A stretch of DNA of 64,000 bases, taken from assembly GCF_013004105.1 (NCBI RefSeq), contig NZ_CP053085.1, positions 4,898,001 through 4,962,000 on the forward strand, given 5' to 3'. Of this stretch, positions 55,450-63,934 are shown one piece after another. The stretch's first letter is position 1, and every line of letters starts with the position of its first letter. The notes beneath the pieces are model-generated. The model was given only the letters and a program-made list of their open reading frames with translations. It was not told where the DNA came from and made no database searches. The position numbers and the translations under genes are program-made. The stretch comes from Gemmatimonas groenlandica. GTDB lineage: Bacteria > Gemmatimonadota > Gemmatimonadetes > Gemmatimonadales > Gemmatimonadaceae.

Positions 55450-56909
55450 TCAGGGAGCCGGGTTGGGCGCGCGCCGTGCCTGTATCAGGAGCCCGTCGAG
55501 CGCCGTGCGATCCAGCCAATGACCGTCCCGCACCACGCCGCGAATGCGCGTCGTATGACGAATGTCGACCAGTGGGTTGGCGTCGAGCAGCACGAGGTCC
55601 GCCAGCCTCCCGACCGCGACCGTGCCCAAGGAGTCGGTGGCGCTCAGGAAGCGCGCGGGGTTCACTGTGGCCGCTTGCAGCGCCTGCAGCGGCGTGAGGC
55701 CAGCCTGCACGAGCAGCACCAGCTCCTCGTGTAGGCTGCTGCCGGCGTAGACGAACGGCTCGTCGCTCGCATCGCTGCCAGCGAGCACACCCACGCCGGC
55801 GGCCACCATGCGCTGCAGCATTTGCCGCTCGTACATCCAGCGTGCGCGCCACGCCGCCCGACCCTGCACGCCGTACTCGGCCAGCAGTTCGGCGCGGGTG
55901 GTGTCCCAACCGGCCAGCACGCCGGCGGCCACCGATGCCCGCTCCGCGTCGCTCCCCCAGGTGGAGTCGGGGAACGAGTAACTACGGTTAATGACGAGCG
56001 TGGGGGTCTGCCACGTGCCGGCACGCCGGAGCTGCAGTGCCAGCGTGTCGGCACAGGCGGCGTCGTACCCGGCGAGCCAGCGCGACCACTGCCGCTCGCG
56101 CAGCGGGCGCCGCTCGGCGCGTCGGTCGCGTCGCGGCGGTCCAGCGCGGCGAGCGAGTCCCGCAACTCGCCGGCGCCGGGTACGCACCACTCGAACAGGT
56201 TCCACAGGTGCTCGAAGCTACGCATGCCCGCCTTCGCCGCCTCCGCGGGCGGGACACGGTCGGGGACCTCGCCGGCGATACGCACGCCGCGACGCTGTGC
56301 CTCGTCCGCGAGCGCGAGGAAGCTCTCCCGCGACAAGCCGCTGTAGACCTTGAGATAGTCGAAGTCGAGCGAGTCCATTCTCGCAACCACCGCGCGCGCC
56401 TGTGATGGAGTAGCGATCACGAGCGCATGTGCGTAGAGGGGCGGGTCTCCATCGAGCATCGGGCTCGACCAGATCACGCGGGGCGACGCGCGCGGGTTCT
56501 CACGCGCGACCCGGCGCCAGTGCAGTAGGCTGTCGAGGTAGCTGCCCGTCTCGCGCACACCAGTGACGCCGTGCGCCAAGAAGAGCGGCCAGAAGCGGGG
56601 CGCGCGTCCCCCACGCGCGGCGTGGACGTGCATGTCCCAGAGGCCGGGGATCACGTACTTCCCGGTGCCATCGACAACGGTCGCGCCAACGGGAAGCGTG
56701 GGTGCGCCGGAGTCCACGGACACGATCCGCCTGCCGCGTACTACCACCGTGCGGTCGCGGAGCAGCGCACCACGCTCCACGTCGACGACCGTGACGCCCC
56801 GGATGACGAGGGCGGTGTCCCCAAAGGGTGGGTGACGGCTCGTGTCAGCCGTCGGTGAACACGCGCTCGCGAGGATCAACGCGGCGACCAGCGGCAGCGC
56901 AGCGCGCAC
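55450..56909 (-). pseudogene. amidohydrolase lipoprotein with frameshift
   Basis: An amidohydrolase of the imidazolonepropionase/prolidase-like type: lipobox SACS, metal motif GLWDMHVHA, then Lys in DYLKVYSGL, His in FEHLWNLF and late GSDASDEPFVYAG. The frame breaks once near 56100-56130: DRRDATDAP in one frame continues as RRPLRERQWSRWLAGYDAA in another. The C-terminal part (LGTVAVGRLADLVLLDANPL) is normal. GTG 56909 has a GGAGG ahead. The single shift could be a sequencing error or recent decay. It is flanked by QueG fragments 2 and 3. Confidence 0.78.
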
Positions 56910-57066
56910 CTGACCTCCGAGAAGGGGTGAATGCCGAAGGAGGCGAGCCAAGGGCAAACCTACGAGTGCGATATGGCGGGAACAAGATGGCCTGATCGTC
57001 AGCCGATGGCGCGGCGCGAAGTCGCTTCCATCTCCAGTGCGACCCACACGCTCTCGGCCGATCCCT

Positions 57067-57450
57067 TCATGTCCAGCGAGCAGCCAGATCCGCCGGACGT
57101 CGCTTGATCCGTGCGAGCGCCCACGCCGCATGCTCGCGCACGAGCGACTCGTCGTGCGCGAGCGCTGCTTCGAGCAGCGGCACGTCGTCGCTCGTGCCGA
57201 CGTTGCCCAGCACCACCGCCGCGTTGCGCGCGAGCCCGCGCCGCTTCGCGCGTTTCATCGCGCTGCCCTTGAAGCGCGCACTGAACTCGGCTTGCGACAT
57301 CGGGAGCAACTCACGCGCGACCATGCGTGCGTCACGCGACTCCAGTCCGGCGCGCGGCGCGAAGGCGGGTTCGGTGCGCGGCTGCGCGAACGTCACGTTC
57401 CAAGGGCAGACCTCCTGGGAGATGTGTCGGCAAAACCGTTTACTGGTAGA
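57067..57450 (-). pseudogene. QueG C-terminal fragment 3
   Basis: The longest unbroken QueG piece: SQEVCPWNVTFAQP, then FKGSAMKRAKRRGLARNAAVVLGN and two HEAT-like repeats to REHAAWALARIKRRPADL. The N-terminal catalytic part is lacking and the residues before QEVCPWN (RFCRHIS) again lack the CxxxC pair. It has no proper start. Confidence 0.82.
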
Positions 57451-57493
57451 ACTCCGGACAGGCTCTCTAACTCTCCAAAAGACAAGGGGTTGA

Positions 57494-57517
57494 GTTCAAG
57501 GGGTCAGAGTCGTTGAA
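57494..57517. repeat. half copy of the REP-like palindrome
   Basis: Exact 24-base copy of the right arm of the inverted repeat at 35104-35157, without the matching left arm. It sits between QueG fragment 3 and the BrnTA module. Confidence 0.75.
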
Positions 57518-57539
57518 ATTGCACCGCAAGGGCGAATCG

Positions 57540-57953
57540 TCAGGTCTCCACGCCGCGCTGCCGTAATTGCTGCGCGAGGGCCAGCGTGCGTCGTGCAGAC
57601 GCTTCGATGTCGTCAACGACCGTGGAGACACTCGGCTCACTCGTGGAAACCGCGGCCGCCAGCACCTCATTCATCCGCGTTTGCCATCCTTTCCCGCTGC
57701 GGCGATAGGCGGCCAGTACGTTGGCGTCGACGCGCAGACTCAGTAGCACTTTTGGTGGTGCGTCGCGCAATAGGTGCATCGACGCAAGCTGCGCGGCCGT
57801 GAGTGGTGGGTTGTCCGGATCGTTCGCTGCCCGACGCTCGATCTCGGCGTCATCGGGTACGGGATTGCGCGCGGTCTTGCGCGGCCGCGGCGTGGCCAGC
57901 TCTGCCCGCACGCGTACGATCTTGGACTTACTCATCCCGTGGCGTTTGGGCAT
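57540..57953 (-). CDS. BrnA-type antitoxin
   Basis: A protein of about 131-137 residues of the BrnA family: PPKVLLSLRVDANVLAAYRRSGKGWQTRMNEVL is the ribbon-helix-helix DNA-binding end typical of BrnA. ATG 57953 or ATG 57935 may be the start; the latter overlaps the toxin stop by 8 bases. It should neutralise BrnT and repress the pair. Confidence 0.85.
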   Translation of the reverse strand: MPKRHGMSKSKIVRVRAELATPRPRKTARNPVPDDAEIERRAANDPDNPPLTAAQLASMHLLRDAPPKVLLSLRVDANVLAAYRRSGKGWQTRMNEVLAAAVSTSEPSVSTVVDDIEASARRTLALAQQLRQRGVET

Positions 57954-58230
57954 AGCGTCGGCGCTCCTCGCGGCTGGCGTAACGGGCAGAGATCAATCGA
58001 ATGGCCTGCATCCTGACGGTGAACACGACGGTCACGATGCGGTCGTCCAGCGCACCAAGCAGCAGATACCGCGCTTCCGACTCGTGTTCGACCGCGAGGA
58101 CCAACGCGTACGGATCGCGCCAGACCTGCACGATCTCACGGAAGTCGATCCCGTGTTTGGTCACGTTCGAAGCGGCTTTGCCCGGGTCCCACTCGAATAC
58201 CAGAGGAAAAGTACTACGCGGTATATACAC
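57928..58230 (-). CDS. BrnT-type toxin
   Basis: A ribonuclease toxin of the BrnT family, about 100 residues: FEWDPGKAASNVTKHGIDFREIVQVW is the family signature, followed by RYLLLGALDDRIVTVVFTVR and RLISARYASREERRRY. I take GTG 58230 as the start; other starts further upstream are possible as the frame is open, and no clear ribosome site decides. It precedes and overlaps BrnA, the normal order. Both appear intact. Confidence 0.83.
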   Translation of the reverse strand: MYIPRSTFPLVFEWDPGKAASNVTKHGIDFREIVQVWRDPYALVLAVEHESEARYLLLGALDDRIVTVVFTVRMQAIRLISARYASREERRRYAQTPRDE

Positions 58231-58445
58231 TGTCAACGCGTGGCAAAGGTCGTGTGGCAGCGCGGAATGGATGAGCTGCTCATGATACGATTGCCCTCGG
58301 TCAATGGCGGTACCGCGCGAGTGCGCACGGGGCACTCTCGACGCGCCGGGGTGGCCTTGTCTCAACCGAGGCAGGTCGCGCATAGGTGTGCCATATTGCC
58401 CCGCATGGGTGCCGCTCTGATCATCCTGCCCGCACGCATCGCCTC

Positions 58446-58748
58446 GTGAGTGACACGCTCTCGCGTCTTACCACCGCGCTCGTGGGCCGGTATCGCATCG
58501 AGCGCGAGCTGGGCGCGGGGGGCATGGCCACCGTGTATCTCGCGCACGACCTGCGGCACGACCGCGAGGTTGCGGTCAAGGTGATACGACCAGAGGTGAG
58601 TGCCGAACTCGCCGCGGACCGTTTCCTGCTCGAGATCCGCACGAGCGCGCGGCTGCAACATCCGCATATCGTGCCGGTGTTCGACTCGGGCGACGCTCCG
58701 CGTCGCGGACAGACGGACGAGGAGGCGCCTCCGTACGCCTCGCACTGA
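58446..58748 (+). pseudogene. truncated Ser/Thr protein kinase
   Basis: The N-terminal third of a eukaryotic-type kinase: YRIERELGAGGMATVYLAHD (glycine loop), VAVKVI with the ATP-binding Lys, and LQHPHIVPVFDSGDA. Homology stops after GDA near 58697 and the frame ends shortly after. The catalytic loop and everything beyond are absent. It starts with GTG. Confidence 0.82.
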
Positions 58749-59090
58749 GCGGCAGCGAGGCGGGCGAGGCTGCCGATGGTTGGCAGCCCAGCAGGTCCAC
58801 GCAATCAGCGTGCACCGTCTCGTGGAAGCGGCCGTGGAGTTCGTATGCAGCCGCCTCCACACCTGCCGATCTCGTTCGCCGCTCGATTTCGCCGCCTATC
58901 TCGAAAGCGTCTTTCACGAGACGAGGAATATTGCGGCAGCTTGGGAGACCTGCTCCGTCGAGAAGCGCGCAACACTTCTTGCTTACTGGGTTCACGACGT
59001 CTGGATCGTCGTCGAGCGCGTGCCCGGCATGCGGCGCGCAAACCGCAAGACCGCGGTGGTCGTCCTGCGCACCGCGCCCACGCTAGTCCA
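58749..59090. other. between kinase remnant and QueG fragment 4, unrecognised
   Basis: About 340 bases open in more than one frame on both strands, but no frame gives a protein I recognise or has a good start. Probably further decayed coding DNA. Confidence 0.4.
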
Positions 59091-59405
59091 TCACTTCCGG
59101 TTAGGCGGCGACGACCCCGTCGCGCCCGAGACGGCGGCGGCGATCTCGTCGAGCACGGCCGGGACCGGCTCCACGGATGCCCGGGCGCGCGGCGCATCAA
59201 GTGAGGCCGAGGTTGCGATCCTCCCCGGCGCCCAGGCAGCGTGGCCCCTGACGAGCGGCTCCTCATCTGACAATGCGCTCGTGAGCGCCGGTACGGACGC
59301 CGGGTCGCCCGCATTGCCCAGGGCCACGGCGACGTTGCGCAAAAAGCCACGCCGCTTGGTTCGTTTGATCGCCGACCCCTTGGAGAACACCCGCCACTCC
59401 TCCAC
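59091..59405 (-). pseudogene. QueG C-terminal fragment 4
   Basis: The most diverged QueG piece: WRVFSKGSAIKRTKRRGFLRNVAVALGNAGDPASVPAL and LVRGHAAWAPGRI, ending in an Ala/Pro-rich tail. It lacks even the QEVCPWN motif and abuts the IS91-type transposase remnant. Same strand as the other three. Confidence 0.78.
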
Positions 59406-59410
59406 GGACA

Positions 59411-59590
59411 GCGTACTGTCTCTACCGCCGTCGCCTGCTCGGCGAGATCGCCCGCGTCGCCGCCCGCACCGTCACGGCTGCCATTCGTACGCTGACCGGC
59501 GAGCGCGACCTCGCCGTTGGTATCGTCGCGTGCCTGCAGACGCACGGCTCCGGTGCCAACTGGCATCCGCACCTGGTTGAAATTCGTATC
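59411..59590 (+). pseudogene. IS91-family transposase, middle fragment
   Basis: About 60 codons of an IS91-type rolling-circle transposase: YRRRLLGEIARVAARTV, then VACLQTHGSGANWHPHL, which is the start of the HUH nuclease motif (normally NWHPHLHLLV). It breaks off at HPHL, so one of the metal-binding His residues is lost. It runs in the same frame into the UvrC-like sequence. Confidence 0.75.
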
Positions 59591-59596
59591 CCGCGC

Positions 59597-60199
59597 ATGC
59601 ACTTCCAGGATCAGGCCGAGCTCCCCGTGCTCGCCACGCCGCGCACCCCGGGCTGCATCCGTCACGAGATCGGTCGCTGCCTCGGGCCGTGCGTGCCCGC
59701 CGTCACGGAGCAGGCGTACGCGGCACAGCTGTCGATGGCGCGAGCCTTCCTCGACGGCACCAGCAACGGACCGATGACGGCGTTGCAGCACCGCATGGTG
59801 GCGCACAGCGACGCGATGGCGTTCGAGCGCGCGGCGCAGGTGCGCAACAAGCTGCATCGCCTCAAGCTGCTGCGGGCGCAGTTCGAGCGCCTGCGCTTCG
59901 CGGTGGAGACGCTGACCTTCGCCTATCCGATCACGGGCTACGACAACGAGACGCGTGTCTATCTCGTGAAGCGCTGCACGGTGCGCGCCGACCTCAAAGT
60001 GCCGACGTCGCGACGCGAACAGGAGGAGTTCACGGAATGGGCGCGTCGCGTGTTCGAGGCCCCCGAGCGCCCGTCGCGATCGATTCCGATCCACGAGATC
60101 GACGAGCTGCTGCTGCTCTCCAGCTGGTTTCAACGGCACCCGGATGAATTTGCACGCACGCTGGCTCCGGAGGTTGCAGTGCGCGAATTTGGCGCATGA
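59597..60199 (+). CDS. UvrC/Cho-like protein, 5'-truncated
   Basis: Two hundred residues matching the central part of UvrC/Cho-type nucleotide-excision nucleases: RTPGCIRHEIGRCLGPC and a UVR helical hairpin ALQHRMVAHSDAMAFERAAQVRNKL. The GIY-YIG nuclease part that should precede it is missing; instead the frame is joined to the IS91 fragment. The first in-frame ATG is 59597, with no clear ribosome site. The stop overlaps the cardiolipin synthase ATG. It is probably a remnant, though it may still be translated. Confidence 0.7.
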   Translation: MHFQDQAELPVLATPRTPGCIRHEIGRCLGPCVPAVTEQAYAAQLSMARAFLDGTSNGPMTALQHRMVAHSDAMAFERAAQVRNKLHRLKLLRAQFERLRFAVETLTFAYPITGYDNETRVYLVKRCTVRADLKVPTSRREQEEFTEWARRVFEAPERPSRSIPIHEIDELLLLSSWFQRHPDEFARTLAPEVAVREFGA

Positions 60200-61623
60200 C
60201 CTCATTCTTCACGCTCCCTGACTGGTTCGTGTTCCTCGAGGTGGCGTGGGTCATCGCCATCTCCGGGTACATCCTCACCGAGCGCCGGCCACCGCTGGCG
60301 ACGGTGGCGTGGATCGTCACACTGGCGGCGCTGCCGATCCTTGGTGTGCTGGTCTACTACTTCCTTGGCCCTCGAAGCCTCGAGCGGAAGCGTCGTCGGC
60401 GCGTCGTCGCACGGGCCGCGAAACGGCAGCGCCGCGGCGGCTCGCGGCCCAATCGCGCCTCGGCGGTGGAGGCGCTGGGCTCCGCCGGATCGCGGCTCGC
60501 CGCCGTCGCGGCGGGAGTGGAACAGGCACCACCACTACCCGCCCTCACGCTCGATATCTACGACAGTGGCTGCGAGACGTACACCGCGATCGTCGAGGCG
60601 ATCGCCGCCGCGCAGCATCATGTGCACCTCGAGTACTACATCTTCACGGAAGGCGAGGTCGCACGACGCTTTCGCGATGCGCTGATCGAGCGTGCGCAGG
60701 CCGGGGTGCAGGTGCGCCTGCTGCTGGACGGCCTTGGATCGAAGCGGATGCGGGCCTTCCTGCAGCCGATGCGCGACGCCGGCGTGCAGGTGGCGCGGTT
60801 CGGGCCGCGCATGCGTCCGGGCTTCGTGAACTTCCGCACCCATCGCAAGATCGTCGTCTGCGACGGCACCACCGGATTCACCGGCGGCATGAACGTCGAT
60901 GACTGCCACGACGAATCGGTGATCGGTGTCGACGAGTGCTGGCGCGACACGCATGCGCGCATCACCGGCGATGCGGTGGCGCCGCTGGCGCTGGCCTTCC
61001 TCGAGGACTGGCAGTATGCCACCGAGGAGGTGGTGGACGGCGTCGAGTACCTTCCCGAACTGACCGGCGCCGGCACGCACCAGGTGCAGATCTGCGCCTC
61101 GGGACCCGACGCCCATCCGCAGTCGATCCACGCCGTCTACTTCACCGCGATCACCTCGGCGCGTCAGCGCATGTGGATCTCGACGCCGTACTTCGTGCCG
61201 GACGAGGCGATGCAGTCGGCGCTCTCGTCGGCCGCACTGCGCGGGGTGGACATGCGCGTGTTGATCCCGACGCGCAGCGATCAGCGCCTGGCCGATGCGG
61301 CCGCGCGCAGCTACTTCCCCGAACTGCTGGCGGCCGGCGTGCGCATCTTCCTGTATGGGCCACGGCAGCTGCACGCCAAGACGCTGGTGGTGGACGACGA
61401 CGCGGCGATCGTGGGCAGTGCGAATCTCGACAACCGCAGCCTGCGCCTGAACTTCGAGGCGATTGCGATCTGCTACGGGCGTGAGCCGGTGGAGCAGCTG
61501 GTGGCGATGTACGAAGCTGACCTGCGGAAGGCGCGCGAAGTGACGGTCAAGGACATCACGCGGCTGTCGATTCCGGCACGACTGTACGAGGGCGCGGCAC
61601 GACTGTTGTCGCCGATGTTGTAG
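60196..61623 (+). CDS. cls: cardiolipin synthase (phospholipase D family)
   Basis: A 475-residue cardiolipin synthase. Two N-terminal helices (FVFLEVAWVIAISGYIL and TVAWIVTLAALPILGVLVYYFLG) are followed by two PLD catalytic motifs, THRKIVVCDG...GGMN and LHAKTLVVDDDAAIVGSANLD. It joins phosphatidylglycerol molecules at the inner membrane. Its ATG overlaps the UvrC-like stop. Length and motifs are complete, so it is an intact gene inside the rearranged region. Confidence 0.93.
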   Translation: MTSFFTLPDWFVFLEVAWVIAISGYILTERRPPLATVAWIVTLAALPILGVLVYYFLGPRSLERKRRRRVVARAAKRQRRGGSRPNRASAVEALGSAGSRLAAVAAGVEQAPPLPALTLDIYDSGCETYTAIVEAIAAAQHHVHLEYYIFTEGEVARRFRDALIERAQAGVQVRLLLDGLGSKRMRAFLQPMRDAGVQVARFGPRMRPGFVNFRTHRKIVVCDGTTGFTGGMNVDDCHDESVIGVDECWRDTHARITGDAVAPLALAFLEDWQYATEEVVDGVEYLPELTGAGTHQVQICASGPDAHPQSIHAVYFTAITSARQRMWISTPYFVPDEAMQSALSSAALRGVDMRVLIPTRSDQRLADAAARSYFPELLAAGVRIFLYGPRQLHAKTLVVDDDAAIVGSANLDNRSLRLNFEAIAICYGREPVEQLVAMYEADLRKAREVTVKDITRLSIPARLYEGAARLLSPML

Positions 61624-61813
61624 CGCCGCTCCGTCGCGCGATCAGTCCAGCGTGACCAGCTGCGCCGTCACCACGCAATAGCCACGCAGACCTTGCGTCG
61701 AAACAGCCCGTCGCGCAACGCAACGGTGACAGGCGGCACGGTCGGTGGGTGTATGCTCGGCGCTCCTCGGTCCCGGAGCGCGGATGCCCGACGCGTCGAC
61801 GGCGGTGCGTGGC

Positions 61814-61925
61814 GTCTACAAACCCCGACGGCCCCAGGCGTCGCCACTCTTTCGGTTGGTGGCCGATCATCTGCATTCTTGCAGACGGTCTACGACGACC
61901 GCTTCGCCCGCGAGAACGGCCCTTG
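61814..61925 (+). pseudogene. IS91-family transposase, N-terminal fragment (frameshifted)
   Basis: VYKPRRPQASPLFRLVADHL is the typical opening of an IS91-type transposase; the continuation FLQTVYDDRFARENGP is found in the next frame, so a frameshift lies near 61875. It is downstream of the middle fragment at 59411, the reverse of normal order. Confidence 0.72.
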
Positions 61926-62037
61926 CGCGCACGCAGCATCCCGCCCGCTTCGTGCGCGGCGCGCCCACCCCACGCGCGCCGCCGGCCGCGGTCTCGCTCA
62001 ACCCCTTCGCTGAGGAGAACGCCGTCGTCGTCGCGGC

Positions 62038-62169
62038 TCAGTAAACTCCACCACCCAGCGTCTCATATCTGTTGACAGGTTCCGCCTGCACCGCAGGAAC
62101 GCCTCGCTCCGTAAGCAGCTTCACTCCCTCAAGCTTGAACTCCCTGCTGCATTGACGTCTCGTTCCCAT
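62038..62169 (-). pseudogene. IS3-family OrfA remnant
   Basis: Forty-three codons with RRQCSREFKLEGVKLLTERGV, the helix-turn-helix start of an IS3-family OrfA transposase. The rest of OrfA and all of OrfB are missing. It lies just upstream of the end of the hybrid kinase gene. Confidence 0.7.
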
Positions 62170-62248
62170 GTCACGCCTCTGGCATGCCACCTTGACAAGG
62201 TGTCCATAAAATCGCCAGCAGAGCAATGCGCTTTTCAGCTGCGGCGTG

Positions 62249-63934
62249 TTAAGAGGTTGCGGCGCGTGCGGAGTGTACGGCTTCCAGTAGCGCATGAATC
62301 GCTTCGATGCCGGCTGGCTTGGTCAGGTGGTAGTCGAACCCTGCCTCGCGTGCCTGGTCTTGGTCGTGATGCGCTCCCCACCCGGTCAGCGCTACCAAAA
62401 CAGTCTGATTCGTCCCTGACGTCTGCCGGACCATCCGGGCCACTTCATAGCCGTTCAGCTCAGGCATGCCGATGTCGAGGAACGCCACGTCTGGTTGACG
62501 CTGTAACACCAGGCGCAGGGCATCGTGGCCGTCATGAGCGACGGTTGTCTTATGGCCACCGAGTTCCAACAGAGTCGCCAGGCTCTCCGCTGCGTCGACG
62601 TTGTCATCGGCCACTAGCACCTTGAGCACTGAACCGGTCTTGCCGATCGGCGCCACCTGATCCTGGCTTAGAGGGGCGTCAACTTGTTGCTGCTGCACGA
62701 CTGGCAGGCGCACTGTGAAGGTGCTGCCCTCGCCTTCTCCCGGGCTTGCAGCCGTTACGGTGCCGCCGTGCATCTCGACAAGGCGGCGAACCAGCGACAA
62801 GCCGATGCCCAGCCCACCCTGCGCGCGGCCAGCGCCGGCGGCGACCTGGGTAAACATGTCGAACACGCTTGGCAAAGCCTGCGGCGGGATGCCGATGCCG
62901 TTGTCTCTCACGGCGATGACGGCATGCTGTCCCTCGCGGTCCACCGACAACTTGATTCGCCCGTGCTCCGGCGTGTACTTCGCGGCGTTTGTCAGCAGGT
63001 TCCCGAGCACCTGCACCAGTCGCACCGGGTCGGCGTCGACCACCAGTGACTCGTCAGCCATGCTCAGGTCCAGCTCGTGATGTGCGGCTTCCATGACTGC
63101 CAGTGTCGACTCGACGGCGTTAGTCACGATTGTTCTGAGCTCCACCTGCTCCTTGCGCAGCTCCACTTTGCCGCTGTTGATCCGAGCAACGTCAAGCAGA
63201 TCGTCGACCAGGTGCACCAAGTGGCTGAGCTGCCGCTGCATCATGTCCCGCACTTTGGTTGCAATCTCCGGATTATTCCCGGCCAGTCGCAGCAGTTCCA
63301 GTCCGTTTTGAATAGGTGCAAGTGGGTTGCGCAACTCATGCGCCAGCGTCGCCAGGAACTCCGTCTTGCGATGATCTTCTTCGCTCAGTCGCGCTGCCAG
63401 CCTGCGTAGGTCGCCCTCTGCACGCTTGCGCTCCGTGATGTCCGTGTTGGTCCCCACCCACTCGCGGACCGATCCATCCTGCGCCAGCACGGGCACCCCC
63501 CGTACCGCGGTCCAACGATAGTCGCCGTCGGCGTGCAGAACCCGATACTCGGCCTCGAACCCGCTGCGAGTCGCCACGCTGGCTTGCCAGGTCGCAAACG
63601 TGGCTTGCCTATCGTCAGGGTGAAGTGCCTGGAGCCATCCGGTCTGGATCCATTCTTTATAAGTCTGCCCTGTAAACGCTCGCCACGACGGAGAGTCCTC
63701 GATGACATTCCCCTGCGCGTCTGTGGTCCAGGTAATCTGGGACGTGGCGGTCACAAAGGACCTGAACCGCTGTTCGTTGCGCAGGAGCGCTTCCTGAGTG
63801 GCCTGGCGTGCGTGGATCTCGCGTCGATAGTCCAAGATCAACGCTGCGGTATTGACCAGCAGCGCCATCGCGTTCTTCTCCGCCGATGTGGGGACATGGA
63901 CCTCGCGGCGGTAGCAGGCCAGCGTGCCGAGCAC
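62249..63934 (-). CDS. PAS hybrid histidine kinase, 5' part interrupted and outside window
   Basis: A hybrid kinase: end of a GAF domain (AVLGTLACYRREVHVPT), PAS domain (RFRSFVTATSQITWTTD) with PAC, HisKA (FLATLAHELRNPLAPIQNGLELL), HATPase (NLLTNAAKYTPEHG, DNGIGI, GGLGIGLSLVRRL) and a receiver (VADDNVDAAES, FLDIGMPELNG, LTKPAG). The coding frame continues to the window edge but has a TAG at 63968-63970 inside the GAF motif HGLRS-WSQPI. Either the gene is broken or translation begins at GTG 63934 without most of the GAF domain. Confidence 0.82.
   Translation of the reverse strand: MLGTLACYRREVHVPTSAEKNAMALLVNTAALILDYRREIHARQATQEALLRNEQRFRSFVTATSQITWTTDAQGNVIEDSPSWRAFTGQTYKEWIQTGWLQALHPDDRQATFATWQASVATRSGFEAEYRVLHADGDYRWTAVRGVPVLAQDGSVREWVGTNTDITERKRAEGDLRRLAARLSEEDHRKTEFLATLAHELRNPLAPIQNGLELLRLAGNNPEIATKVRDMMQRQLSHLVHLVDDLLDVARINSGKVELRKEQVELRTIVTNAVESTLAVMEAAHHELDLSMADESLVVDADPVRLVQVLGNLLTNAAKYTPEHGRIKLSVDREGQHAVIAVRDNGIGIPPQALPSVFDMFTQVAAGAGRAQGGLGIGLSLVRRLVEMHGGTVTAASPGEGEGSTFTVRLPVVQQQQVDAPLSQDQVAPIGKTGSVLKVLVADDNVDAAESLATLLELGGHKTTVAHDGHDALRLVLQRQPDVAFLDIGMPELNGYEVARMVRQTSGTNQTVLVALTGWGAHHDQDQAREAGFDYHLTKPAGIEAIHALLEAVHSARAATS

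Noticed and set aside
53600-57440. QueG-tail junctions as integron attC sites
   Set aside because: The palindrome lacks the RYYYAAC and GTTRRRY core sites, the repeats include long protein-coding homology, and no integrase gene is present.
58208-58236. TTGACA with TACTTT at 17 bases on the minus strand as a promoter for brnTA
   Set aside because: It would start the transcript inside the preserved BrnT coding region with no start codon available downstream, so the match is probably chance.
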